A stretch of DNA of 64,000 bases, taken from Heliobacterium mobile (GTDB lineage Bacteria; Bacillota; Desulfitobacteriia; Heliobacteriales; Heliobacteriaceae). The stretch is taken from positions 1 to 64,000 of the forward strand of contig NZ_WNKU01000018.1 of the NCBI RefSeq assembly GCF_009720735.1, read 5' to 3'. This document shows positions 17,356-26,085 of this stretch, in pieces. Both the position numbers and the translations under genes were made by a program. The notes beneath the pieces are model-generated. The model had not been told where the DNA came from. It searched no databases and saw only the letters and a program-made list of their open reading frames with translations. Positions within the stretch are counted from its first letter, which is position 1. Every line of letters starts with the position of its first letter.

Positions 17356-17961
17356 TTGAAAGATCGAGATAAGCTCGACGGTTACGCACTGGAATTTGCC
17401 CGAACGGGAGATGGTCATGCATTCGAAGAACTACTCCGAATCATGGATCCGATTCTGAAATACGAGGCTCGAAAAAGAGAAAATGAGTACATTCACTACG
17501 ATGAACTCTACCTTATGTTTCAAGAGACTGTCTGGGAAGCTGCCCTGGACTTTAACGGAGAGAAAACCTTTATTCAACGGTGTATGCACATCATGTATCG
17601 AAAATTCATCGACTTGTGTCGCCATTATCGTGCCCAAAAGCGGTTCCCGATTAAACCATTAATCTATTTAGCGAATGATGGAAACGAAGAAACCGAATCC
17701 TCAGCGAGCCCATTATGGCTCGTCGAAAATTCGGCGGTAGAACAAACGGTAGAAGAAAACCTCTATATAAAAGAACTGCTCGATGGTTTTGCGAGAACCA
17801 ACGAGCAGCAAGGTAAAATCATTAAGCTTATTCACTTCGGATGCACCAACAAAGAAATCGCGTCCATCGTATTCGGAGAGAACGAATACGGGGATCGACC
17901 GCGAAAGGGGGTGCAACGGGCCAAACAAAAATTCAAAGAGTACCTAGACAATGCAGCCTAA
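17356..17961 (+). CDS. Sigma-factor-like protein
   Basis: The 201-residue product has the layout of a sigma-70 type protein. Region 2-like helices run from about 10-95 (ARTGDGHAFEELLRIMDPI, then YMMQ-type FQETVWEAALDF and HIMYRKFIDLCRHY). A linker follows, then a region 4-like HTH at about 135-195 (QGKIIKLIHFGCTNKEIASIVFG, RKGVQRAKQKFKEYL). The UUG start is used because GAAAGGGGA lies 8 bases upstream. It faces away from the repressor, so it is probably an early gene and may direct later phage promoters. Confidence 0.72.
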   Translation: MKDRDKLDGYALEFARTGDGHAFEELLRIMDPILKYEARKRENEYIHYDELYLMFQETVWEAALDFNGEKTFIQRCMHIMYRKFIDLCRHYRAQKRFPIKPLIYLANDGNEETESSASPLWLVENSAVEQTVEENLYIKELLDGFARTNEQQGKIIKLIHFGCTNKEIASIVFGENEYGDRPRKGVQRAKQKFKEYLDNAA

Positions 17962-18051
17962 GTATCAAAGAACCGTCGGCCTAAAAAGAAGTTCTGTTTC
18001 GATTATAACCATAACGATAATAAAACTCAATTACTAAGGGGGACGTAATTC

Positions 18052-18735
18052 ATGGGTGTGATTACAGCGAAAGGCAAGGATGCCAAAGAATCGGTGAATA
18101 AGAAGAACTCAAATATCGACTTCAAAAAGGTTTACATCCGCTTAAAAGATGGAGAATCTGTTCGGGTTCGGTTACTAACTCCAGAGGATTATGTGGAATA
18201 CCGAGCACATGGTTCCTTCCAGCATGAGATATACACGCAACCCTGTATTCAACCGGCGGGTCAAAAGTGTGCTCACTGTGAAGCGGCAAGTGCGGGTATA
18301 GAAGAGTACCAAGGACTCCGGGCAAAAAAGCGGTACCTGTTCGCCTTTGCAGATATCGACGAAGGAATCGTTCGAGTCTTTGACGGCAGCAGAGGACAAA
18401 CACAGGGACTCATTAACACCATTGAGCAATACGCCGAGGATCTCCACGAGTTGGCCTTCGTATTCAAACGAACTGGAACTAAGACGGATACGACATATTC
18501 TTTAAACCCCATTATTAAACTGAAACCCGATGACCGTGAGAAGTTTAGCCGGTTTGACGGAACCACAGTGGAAGAAGATTTCTACGAAACAGTCCTGCAA
18601 CCACGGAGCCGACAACAACAGATTGAGGAACTTCAGAAAGCAGGATTCCTGGTTGAACGAACCTTTGCGGGTGAACTCGTGGATGAAGCCGTAAAGCCTA
18701 TTGAAGAAAGCACCAATCCCGAAAACATTTTTTGA
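18052..18735 (+). CDS. Phage single-stranded DNA-binding protein (gp32-like)
   Basis: The 227-residue protein has a beta-rich core beginning VYIRLKDGESVRVRLLTPEDY. A zinc-ribbon-like set of ligands follows: H-x6-C-x7-C-x2-C at about 60-80. The C-terminal tail is acidic and ends in NPENIF. These are features of T4 gp32-type SSBs, where the acidic tail recruits replication proteins. SD AAGGGGGA is 7-8 bases before the ATG. Its place immediately upstream of the DNA polymerase supports the call. Confidence 0.75.
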   Translation: MGVITAKGKDAKESVNKKNSNIDFKKVYIRLKDGESVRVRLLTPEDYVEYRAHGSFQHEIYTQPCIQPAGQKCAHCEAASAGIEEYQGLRAKKRYLFAFADIDEGIVRVFDGSRGQTQGLINTIEQYAEDLHELAFVFKRTGTKTDTTYSLNPIIKLKPDDREKFSRFDGTTVEEDFYETVLQPRSRQQQIEELQKAGFLVERTFAGELVDEAVKPIEESTNPENIF

Positions 18736-18736
18736 T

Positions 18737-18760
18737 AGAGGCGGCTCTCCGCCTTCCTTA
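18737..18760 (+). terminator. Weak hairpin between SSB and polymerase genes
   Basis: The stem AGGCGG / CCGCCT with a CTCT loop is followed by TTCCTT. The short T tract suggests an attenuator or mRNA processing hairpin that would reduce read-through from the SSB gene. Confidence 0.4.
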
Positions 18761-18777
18761 ACCCAGGCAAAGAAGAG

Positions 18778-21054
18778 GTGATATTCGTCGAACTAAGAAT
18801 CACCGGACTTGCGATAGTAGATCACCAGTCAACCGATCGAGTCCGAGAAGCCCAAAAGAAAAAGGAACTGATGATGCGGGAACCTACCTGGGAGGAAGTT
18901 TGGTACACCGGTTGGATGAGACCATCCGGCAAATTACAGGCGGCCATTTTATCATCAAAGCTGGGGGGATTGGATAAGAAACGACTCCAGATGGTCAAGT
19001 CCGCCATTGATGCCGGTGAAATCGGCCTTGGCGTAGATAGCCTTAAGAAGTTTACCAAGGCCCATGCCATGCGGTTGTGGCGCGACTTGCAAGAACAGCG
19101 AAAAGAAACGGTCCTTAAAGACATGGTCGCCCAGACACCGGATAATTACCGGCTGATACAAACGGAATCTCAGTTGGAACAGTTGGTCGTCGCTCTGCAA
19201 AGCGAACCTATTATATCATTCGATACAGAAACAACGGGTTTAGACGTGTACAACGATGTAATCGTTGGCATGTCCCTAACCTTGCCCAAAGCGGATTACC
19301 ACGTCTATATCCCGGTGGCTCATAAGGTCGGGAAACAGTTGAAACGCTCGGTTGTCATGGACGCACTTATGCCGATGCTCACTAACCCAAAGGTAGGCAA
19401 GGTGCTTCACAACGCCAAGTACGACATGCACATGTTGATTCGCCACGGAGTTCGGATGCGAGGATTGGCCCATGACACTCGGGTGGCAATGGCTCTGCTG
19501 AATGAAAATGAGACGTCCTATGCCTTAAAGAATCTGGCAACAAAATACGGCAAACACTTTGGATTTGAAGATACCAGCCTCACATTTGAAGATCTCTTTG
19601 GAAAAACCTGCTTTGACGAAGTTCCGTTAGATGTTGCTTTAGTCTATGCCGCCAAGGATACCCATCTCACATGGAAGCTCTATGAGTGGCAACGGCAGCA
19701 CCTTCAGCGACTGGGTAAACTGGAAGAGTTGTATCGGGAACTGGAGAATCCGCTGATTGATGTCTGTGTCGAAATGGAACAGTGCGGGTTCCTTATCGAC
19801 CGGAACTATGCCCAGGAGTACGGTGAGGAACTTCGGAGTGAGATTCATCAACTGGAGCTATCCCTAACCGATCACTTCGGAGATATCAACTGCAACTCGC
19901 CCATCCAGTTAGCCCGGAAGTTGTACGATGAGCTGAAATTACCAGAGGTCAATGCCCGGTCCACCGATGTGAAAACGCTAAAAGCCTTAAAGGACAAGCA
20001 TCCTGGTATTGAGCATCTGTTAAAATACCGGGAACTTACGAAACTTCTCAGCACCTACGTCGAGGCCTTACCGGAACGAATTAAGTCCGATGGCCGAATT
20101 CATGGATCTTTTAATCAGGTGGCCACCGTGACTGGCCGGTTCTCTAGCAACGAACCGAACCTGCAAAACCTGCCGCCCAAGGCAAGGAAGCTGATCATCG
20201 CTCCACCGGGCAAGCTGATTATTGGGAGTGACTTCTCGCAGATCGAACCACGGGTGCTGGCCCATATCAGCGGCGACCGTCATCTCCAAGAACCATACTT
20301 GAACGGTCAGGATTTGTATTCCACGTTGGCCAGCCGGGTATTCAAGAAGCCCATCGAAGAGTGCGGCGATGGGTCGAAGTACCGGAAAATGATGAAGGTT
20401 GGGCTTCTCGCTGTGATGTACGGTACGAGTATGCACACGCTATCAACCCAACTGGAGATCACGGTTGATGAGGCCCACCAGTTCATTTGCGACTTCTTTA
20501 GAACCTACCCACAAGTGCATTCCTTCATTAAATATACTCATGAGTTTGTTAAAGAAAATGAGTACGTGGAAACCTTGTACGGAAGAAAACGCCGATTTCC
20601 TGGACATCGACAGAAGGCGAAGGTTTATGATTCATTAGCGAAACAAATCTGCGAGATTCTCGGTGTCGAAGAACTGCCACTAAACGTCTGGCGAAACAAT
20701 GATATCCCTCGTGACCTCAAGCGAAAATTTTACGATGTCAAGGGAGATGTAGAATCGGCTCGGCGGCAGAGTGTCAACGCTGTTATCCAAGGAACGGCCG
20801 CCGATATCATGAAGCGAGCCATGCTGAATTTACAACAGTATTGCTTAGCGAGAGGCTGGTCCCTGTGCGGAACAGTTCATGACGAGGCGTTGATGATGGT
20901 GGATGATAGCGTTACTAATGGTGATGTGAAGGAAATTGAGGAGTGCATGACATCGGCGGCTTCTTTGGATGTACCTCTCGTCGTCGATACCGAAATCATG
21001 CAACGATGGGGAGAAGGAGTAAAGAAAGAGGAGTGGTTCGCATCGGCAGCTTAG
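18778..21054 (+). CDS. Phage DNA polymerase I (family A) with 3'-5' exonuclease
   Basis: This is the replicative polymerase. Exonuclease motif I is FDTETTGLD (about residue 149). Motif III lies in the DVALVYAAKDTHLTW segment (about 295). Polymerase motif A is SDFSQIEPRVLAH (about 484), motif B lies around KMMKVGLLAVMYG (about 542), and motif C is VHDEAL (about 701). No 5' nuclease domain is present, as is usual for phage enzymes. Length is 758 aa with the GTG start given here. The ATG at 18871, preceded by AAAAGGAA, is an alternative that removes 31 residues of doubtful N-terminal sequence. Confidence 0.95.
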   Translation: MIFVELRITGLAIVDHQSTDRVREAQKKKELMMREPTWEEVWYTGWMRPSGKLQAAILSSKLGGLDKKRLQMVKSAIDAGEIGLGVDSLKKFTKAHAMRLWRDLQEQRKETVLKDMVAQTPDNYRLIQTESQLEQLVVALQSEPIISFDTETTGLDVYNDVIVGMSLTLPKADYHVYIPVAHKVGKQLKRSVVMDALMPMLTNPKVGKVLHNAKYDMHMLIRHGVRMRGLAHDTRVAMALLNENETSYALKNLATKYGKHFGFEDTSLTFEDLFGKTCFDEVPLDVALVYAAKDTHLTWKLYEWQRQHLQRLGKLEELYRELENPLIDVCVEMEQCGFLIDRNYAQEYGEELRSEIHQLELSLTDHFGDINCNSPIQLARKLYDELKLPEVNARSTDVKTLKALKDKHPGIEHLLKYRELTKLLSTYVEALPERIKSDGRIHGSFNQVATVTGRFSSNEPNLQNLPPKARKLIIAPPGKLIIGSDFSQIEPRVLAHISGDRHLQEPYLNGQDLYSTLASRVFKKPIEECGDGSKYRKMMKVGLLAVMYGTSMHTLSTQLEITVDEAHQFICDFFRTYPQVHSFIKYTHEFVKENEYVETLYGRKRRFPGHRQKAKVYDSLAKQICEILGVEELPLNVWRNNDIPRDLKRKFYDVKGDVESARRQSVNAVIQGTAADIMKRAMLNLQQYCLARGWSLCGTVHDEALMMVDDSVTNGDVKEIEECMTSAASLDVPLVVDTEIMQRWGEGVKKEEWFASAA

Positions 21055-21968
21055 TTAATCGGGTTGGAGCAAAGGAACTCCGGCAGGAAGTTTTATCGGA
21101 TGCTAACGATCGCGGCCAAGAGTTGACCAAGGCTATCCTTAAACACTTTGATGCAATTCATTCCATTGAGGAACCGAACGATAACGAGATTGAAAAGTAT
21201 CTGCTCATGGATGAGTTGGATGGTTTGAACAGCGATACGAGCAAGTTAGGGTTCAAAAAAGGAGTTATTACTTTCTCGCCTTCATCGGCCTACAAATGTG
21301 AACGGGAACTTTATTTCAAAGTTAAAAAGGTTGAAGCCTCTTTTGTTGACCGCTTTCCTTACCAACGACGATGGTCCCGTAACGGTTCAGCAGTACACCG
21401 GGCGATGCAGCGAGATTTACTGTACGCCGAGACTCATCTGGATGCACCGCAATTTACGGTGGTACGAACAAAAACCACCAACCGACCGGCATGGGAAAAG
21501 AACATCCGGCAGGTTAGGCAGTTTGAGCGTAACGGCCAACGGTTCCAGCTATACGGCATGATGGACGGAGTCCTTCAATATCAACCGGATGGCAGCAAGA
21601 TCGGGCTGGAGTTTAAGACCAAGTCTACCACTCTTGGAGTTATCGGCGAGTACAAGATGAAGGATGCTCAAGCGGATCACAAAGATCAATGCGTGGCTTA
21701 CTCGCTGTTATTTGACCTTGATGAGTTCCTCATTGTGTATGAATCCCTCGCCAAGGACAGCTGGACCAAAGGTGCGGAGGCGAAGCCAGACATGCGAGCC
21801 TTTTATATGAATGTAACGGATGAAGATCGCAATCGACTGTTGGATAAATTCGCAGACGTGGCTGGTATGTGCTACGCCAATAAACTACCTCGGGCTATGG
21901 TGGAGAAATGCTTCTTCTGTTTGTATAAGCCTCACTGCCATCAGATGAACGCACAGGTGGCGGCGTAA
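21042..21968 (+). CDS. RecB/Cas4-like 4Fe-4S PD-(D/E)XK nuclease
   Basis: The product is predicted to be a DNA exonuclease for recombination or replication. An N-terminal Cys in KCERELYFK and three C-terminal Cys in KCFFCLYKPHC would hold a 4Fe-4S cluster, as in Cas4 and AddB. The nuclease core has GLEFKTKST with the Glu-x-Lys pair (about residue 190). The only in-frame canonical start near the SD (GTG 21033) overlaps the SD itself. AUC at 21042 lies 8 nt after AGAGGAG and is used here. The gene overlaps the polymerase by 13 bases in this model. Confidence 0.8.
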   Translation: MGSLVNRVGAKELRQEVLSDANDRGQELTKAILKHFDAIHSIEEPNDNEIEKYLLMDELDGLNSDTSKLGFKKGVITFSPSSAYKCERELYFKVKKVEASFVDRFPYQRRWSRNGSAVHRAMQRDLLYAETHLDAPQFTVVRTKTTNRPAWEKNIRQVRQFERNGQRFQLYGMMDGVLQYQPDGSKIGLEFKTKSTTLGVIGEYKMKDAQADHKDQCVAYSLLFDLDEFLIVYESLAKDSWTKGAEAKPDMRAFYMNVTDEDRNRLLDKFADVAGMCYANKLPRAMVEKCFFCLYKPHCHQMNAQVAA

Positions 21969-22300
21969 TGGGGCGCACAAATTATCAACGAGGCTATGAG
22001 ATTGAACGGAAGATTGTTCATGAGTTGACAGGACGAGGATTCCTGGTGGTGAGGTCTGCTGGTTCCCATTCCAAGGTGGATGTGCTCGGTATTAGCCGAA
22101 GACGCATCTTGGCCGTACAGTCCAAACGAACCAAGCGGTTCTCTATGGCGGCATATCGAAAAGAGATTGCCGGTATCCAAGCGACCATTAAAGAACACAA
22201 CATTGATGAAGTAATTGATTTTGAGTTCTGGGTGTGGGTGGACCGACAGGGGTTCCGAAAGTGGAAGGTGACCATTGATAGCGTATCGGAGGTGGCGTGA
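21968..22300 (+). CDS. Hjc-like Holliday junction resolvase
   Basis: The 110-residue protein begins NYQRGYEIERKIVHEL, with the conserved Glu. It continues GFLVVRSAGSHSKVDVLGI with the catalytic Asp, and then ILAVQSKR with the catalytic Gln-x-Lys. This is the Hjc-type PD-(D/E)XK layout and length. Resolvases clear branched DNA before packaging. It overlaps the nuclease stop (TAATG) and is coupled to nrdG. Confidence 0.82.
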   Translation: MGRTNYQRGYEIERKIVHELTGRGFLVVRSAGSHSKVDVLGISRRRILAVQSKRTKRFSMAAYRKEIAGIQATIKEHNIDEVIDFEFWVWVDRQGFRKWKVTIDSVSEVA

Positions 22301-22752
22301 TGGCCACAGTTCGGATTGCTGGATTCAACGACCTGAATATATCAGATGCCGACGGTATCGCCTTCAGCATCTTTTTTCAAGGATGCCGACGGAGGTGTCC
22401 TGGCTGCCATAATCCCGAATTGCAGTTTTTTGACGGTGGGGAAGAGATGGATACCGATGAGATTGCTCGGCGAATTCAAGCGAATCAGCGATTCTATGAT
22501 GCTGTGGTCTTTGTGGGCGGAGAGCCGATGGACCAGCCCGATGCGTTGAAGGTATTGTTGGCAGCGGTAAAATCCATTGGGTTGAGCACATGGCTGTACA
22601 CGGGCCACAACATCTTCTCGATTTCCGACGACATTATCGACCTATGTGACGTTATCATTGCCGGGGAATACCGTCAGGAATTACACACTGGCGGATTCCC
22701 GGCCAGTTCCAATCAAATCATTGTGGACCGACGGAAGGAGAAGGTAGCTTGA
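22300..22752 (+). CDS. nrdG: Anaerobic ribonucleotide reductase activase
   Basis: This radical SAM activase generates the glycyl radical on NrdD. The 4Fe-4S binding motif C-x3-C-x2-C is CRRRCPGC (about residues 29-36). VVFVGGEPMDQP gives the GGE SAM-binding motif. ATG 22300 is chosen over the adjacent GTG 22297; it overlaps the previous stop by one base. Length (150 aa) is normal for NrdG. The nrdD gene follows with a 4-base overlap. The nrdG-nrdD order is the reverse of most bacterial operons. Confidence 0.93.
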   Translation: MATVRIAGFNDLNISDADGIAFSIFFQGCRRRCPGCHNPELQFFDGGEEMDTDEIARRIQANQRFYDAVVFVGGEPMDQPDALKVLLAAVKSIGLSTWLYTGHNIFSISDDIIDLCDVIIAGEYRQELHTGGFPASSNQIIVDRRKEKVA

Positions 22753-24659
22753 AGATATCCCTTACTTTTGAACCGGGTTTCGATACGCTCTATCAGAAGT
22801 TTTCGAAAGACCCCATTGGACTGAAGATGTTGGAACTGGAAGGTATTAGCCCCAATAAGGTCGATGTGGGGCAAATGTCTCACGATTACTTCACCAAGCG
22901 GCTGGCCGATGCCAGCGTCGACCAAAACGCCAACTCCAATGAGGAACTGTCGGCCAACAACTATCAAGCCGAAGTCACCAAAGGAATCTTGAAGCTCGAA
23001 GGTTATTATCTCTTGTGGCGGTACAGCAAAAAACGATTTGGACTTCACCGGGCTAATAAGCTGATATCCGCAATCTGGCGTGGTGAACTGTATTTCCACG
23101 ATAGCTCTGGGCAGGGGATTCAGATTCCGTACTGCTTCGCATTTTCCACGGCGAACTTGATGGTTGAAGGGCGGCCTTATGGTCAACTGCAAAGCCTACC
23201 ACCAAAAAGGTCGGATAGCTTCATGGCTCAAGTGACCGAAGTCGTGATGGACTTAAGTCAGGAGTTTGCAGGTGCGGTGGCTCCCGGGGATCTCATCGTC
23301 AACCTTGCATGGTATCTGAAACAGGAAGCACGTAATCCGGAAAGGGAAGAGGACCGGGATTATATCGTCAACCTCTGGCAGAAGTTTGTGCACGTAGCCA
23401 ATAACAAGTTTCGTACGAGTGGGCAGTCACCGTTCTCTAACGTTTCTATCTTTGACCGTGAAAACCTGAAGAAACTATTTTCCGAATATCGCTACCCCGA
23501 TGGCTCGGAAGTGGACGTAGAGTACGTCATGCAAATTCAGAAAATCATTGCGGAGTTCTTTGCCAACGGTGATCCGGCAACCGGCTTGCCGTACCGATTC
23601 CCGGTCATGACTGCCAACCTTTGTGTCGACGAAAACCGGCAGCCGTTAGACGAGGATTTCCTGGAGTTTATTAGCCAAATCAACGTCAAACTCGGCGTGC
23701 TGAACATTTACGCCAATGAAGGATCCAAGATTGCAATGTGCTGCCGTTATGTAAACGATACCGAACGCATGAGCTACCGGGCCGACAGCTTTGGTAACGG
23801 CGGTCTCAATATTGGCTCTCACCGGGTAGTCACCATCAACTTCCCAAGATTAGCGTTAGATGCCAGTGATGAAAAGCACTTCTTCACTCTATTGGAACGG
23901 CGAGCACAGATGGCTAAGGATTTGCTGTTGGTTCACCGGGAAGAGATCCTTCGCCGACGGGTAGAGAAGGGATTCCTAAAATTCTTTAAGCCGCTTGGTT
24001 GGTTTTCACTGGACATGCTGTTCTCCACTATCGGCATTCACGGTCAGTATGAGATGTGCGAGTTTATGGGGATGCCGATGGAGAGTGAAGAAGGGCAATC
24101 GTTCACCGAGAAAGTGCTAAAGAAAACGGAGGAATATGCTATAGATTTCAGCCAAGAAACGGGACACTCCTTCAACACAGAGGAAATCCCTGCGGAGAGC
24201 ACAGCAGTGACATTGGCGAAAAAGGACCGCTTAATCTATCGCAAGCTACAGCCCTTTGAATTGTACTCAAACCAGTATGTTCCCTTAATCGCGGATATGG
24301 GGACCACCGATCGCATTCACCTAACTGGTCGCTTCATGAAGCACGTTAGCGGCGGAGGTATCTTGCACCTTAATGTTCAGGAACGGATTACCGACCCAAC
24401 TATAATGAAGAAACTCATCTTGATTTCCTTATCAGAGGGAGTTGAACACTTTGCCATCAACTATGGATTCGGGGTTTGCGCCAGTGGTCATACGTCCATA
24501 GTGGGGACCGGTAACAACTGCCCTATCTGCGGACAGCCCATAGTGGATTACATGACCCGAGTGATTGGATATTTCACGAAGGTATCTTCCTGGGGCGATG
24601 TTCGGAAGAATTACGAGTATCCGAAGCGGAAGTTCAATGAACTACAACAAGCAGGATAA
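22749..24659 (+). CDS. nrdD: Anaerobic ribonucleoside-triphosphate reductase (class III)
   Basis: The enzyme makes dNTPs from NTPs without oxygen. The 636-residue sequence has the 10-strand barrel core. The C-terminal RVIGYF carries the radical Gly (about residue 607). The zinc site before it reads C-x3-H ... CPIC, so one of the usual four Cys seems replaced by His. There is no N-terminal ATP-cone, as in shorter Thermotoga-like and phage forms. The UUG start is spaced 8 bases from GGAG. Its place in the phage DNA-synthesis operon implies replication under low oxygen. Confidence 0.93.
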   Translation: MKISLTFEPGFDTLYQKFSKDPIGLKMLELEGISPNKVDVGQMSHDYFTKRLADASVDQNANSNEELSANNYQAEVTKGILKLEGYYLLWRYSKKRFGLHRANKLISAIWRGELYFHDSSGQGIQIPYCFAFSTANLMVEGRPYGQLQSLPPKRSDSFMAQVTEVVMDLSQEFAGAVAPGDLIVNLAWYLKQEARNPEREEDRDYIVNLWQKFVHVANNKFRTSGQSPFSNVSIFDRENLKKLFSEYRYPDGSEVDVEYVMQIQKIIAEFFANGDPATGLPYRFPVMTANLCVDENRQPLDEDFLEFISQINVKLGVLNIYANEGSKIAMCCRYVNDTERMSYRADSFGNGGLNIGSHRVVTINFPRLALDASDEKHFFTLLERRAQMAKDLLLVHREEILRRRVEKGFLKFFKPLGWFSLDMLFSTIGIHGQYEMCEFMGMPMESEEGQSFTEKVLKKTEEYAIDFSQETGHSFNTEEIPAESTAVTLAKKDRLIYRKLQPFELYSNQYVPLIADMGTTDRIHLTGRFMKHVSGGGILHLNVQERITDPTIMKKLILISLSEGVEHFAINYGFGVCASGHTSIVGTGNNCPICGQPIVDYMTRVIGYFTKVSSWGDVRKNYEYPKRKFNELQQAG

Positions 24660-24682
24660 GCGAATTTAGGAGGCAGTTGAAA

Positions 24683-24904
24683 ATGGCTACAGATTTTGCG
24701 ACTTTGTTTGCTCTGCGAGATGAGTTTTTATTTGCTGAAGAACTTCTTCGAAACAAGGTATTTAACGACAAGCCGGATTCAAACGCTTTGGTAAAGGCGG
24801 CTGTGCTGGCATGGGTTGCCGAAAGAGTTCAATACGCGATTGACGCTAACCTCGAATCAATTCGGGAAGAAAGAGAGTGGAGCAGAAAAAGTGAGTCGGT
24901 TTAA
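24683..24904 (+). CDS. Small hypothetical phage protein
   Basis: This is a 73-residue acidic and helical protein (FATLFALRDEFLFAEELLRNK...). SD TAGGAGG is 9 bases before ATG 24683. It overlaps the downstream ThyX-like gene by 14 bases and lies between nrdD and thyX. A small helper of nucleotide metabolism is possible, but no family was recognised. Confidence 0.6.
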   Translation: MATDFATLFALRDEFLFAEELLRNKVFNDKPDSNALVKAAVLAWVAERVQYAIDANLESIREEREWSRKSESV

Positions 24905-25805
24905 TATTGATCGCAATCCAATCTGTTGGAATGAGCGTGTCCACTTGGAACCGGAACGGCTTAACGACATTTGTAACCTAGAGGATTTCATCAACGAAAA
25001 CTTCGTTAAACAGGGATTCACGCCGGTCCAACATGGCCGAGTCATCGCATTGAGAGCCACCGACAAAGGCCGCAAATCCAGTGCCTTTGCCTCGGCCCTA
25101 TACCTTGGCAAATACGATGACATGGGCAATACCGACCGTTTCATTAACGGCATGGTCAAGGCCGGTCACTCCTATGAGCCTATCCGTGGAGAGACAGTAA
25201 CCTTCCTTTTTATTGGCGTGAGTAAGACTGTCTACGATCACCTGATCACCTACACCATCCGTAACCGCCGAATAGCCGGTGGCTTTCGAGCAAATAAACC
25301 TTGGGGATTTGTGGTTCCGTATGAAGCAAAGGACCCATGGCTATACCATCGGATGTTGGAAGAGCAACTAGCTCGATGTGAACAGCTTCGAAAAGACCAC
25401 CCCGAAGAATCGCTGCAAGCCATTCGCTCACTTTATCCCATAGGCGTGATGATGCCACCGTTCATGCTGGACTTTTCTGAGGAAGCTCTGGTGAAGAACG
25501 TGTTCAAGCAACGTATCTGGGAACAGGGTGCTCAAGGTGAAACCCGCGATATCGTCAACTCCATGTTCGAAACTGTCCGTTCACTTGACCCCGAGAAATG
25601 GGAAACATTACAGGAATACCACGGTCCCCATATCGAGGGTCATAATCGAGCGATGCGGAAGCTACGGGAACAGCGGCCTACCCTACGGCAATTAGTAGCC
25701 AAAAATAAAAACGCCCAGGCCGACGTGATGGACCTGGACGTGTATGAGTTGCTGATGGACACTGTGGGGAAGTTGCCGAAAACGATGTGGGATAAAGCAA
25801 GCTAG
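24891..25805 (+). CDS. thyX: ThyX-like flavin-dependent thymidylate synthase homologue
   Basis: ThyX makes dTMP from dUMP with FAD and methylenetetrahydrofolate. The family pattern is clear in GHSYEPIRGETVTFLFIGVS (about 92-111, compare HSPFEH...FEIEGVSR) and in the C-terminal AQGETRDIV (AQxEIR). The hallmark RHR-x7-Ser motif is altered: the sequence reads RNR at 124-126 and has Ala at the Ser position. Activity is therefore uncertain. The GTG start is 8 bases after GGAG. At 304 residues it is longer than typical ThyX (about 220-250). Context (nrdD, dNMP kinase) supports dTTP supply. Confidence 0.75.
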   Translation: MSRFNIDRNPICWNERVHLEPERLNDICNLEDFINENFVKQGFTPVQHGRVIALRATDKGRKSSAFASALYLGKYDDMGNTDRFINGMVKAGHSYEPIRGETVTFLFIGVSKTVYDHLITYTIRNRRIAGGFRANKPWGFVVPYEAKDPWLYHRMLEEQLARCEQLRKDHPEESLQAIRSLYPIGVMMPPFMLDFSEEALVKNVFKQRIWEQGAQGETRDIVNSMFETVRSLDPEKWETLQEYHGPHIEGHNRAMRKLREQRPTLRQLVAKNKNAQADVMDLDVYELLMDTVGKLPKTMWDKAS

Positions 25806-25809
25806 TTAC

Positions 25810-26016
25810 TCATTTTTCATGACGGATATGGCTCAGATTTTTATGTATTAACTGATACTCTTCAAAACTGATCTCCCCTTTGGCATATCGTCTTGCCGCG
25901 ATTTTATGTGGTGAAGAGTATCTTTTATAGGAAAATACGATAATTACAAACGGAATCGCCATGAATAGAAGCATGACTGTAATAAAAAGAGGACTAAGGT
26001 TAAGCGCCTCTAACAT
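25810..26016 (-). CDS. SHOCT-domain small membrane protein
   Basis: The 68-residue product has one membrane helix (about 9-30). A C-terminal SHOCT-type segment follows (AARRYAKGEISFEEYQLI). SHOCT segments occur at the ends of many membrane proteins and may mediate oligomerisation. SD GGAGGTG is 7 bases from the ATG. It lies on the minus strand inside a plus-strand operon, so it may be independently expressed from the lysogen. Confidence 0.7.
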   Translation of the reverse strand: MLEALNLSPLFITVMLLFMAIPFVIIVFSYKRYSSPHKIAARRYAKGEISFEEYQLIHKNLSHIRHEK

Positions 26017-26085
26017 CGAACAACACCTCCATTATGTTTCCTAATTATAACAGACATTAGCTATAAAGATGTAGGGGGTAGCTTT

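Noticed and set aside
17128-17418. Minus-strand frame overlapping the repressor start and the sigma-like start
   Set aside because: It overlaps two better genes, has no SD and lies on the control region.
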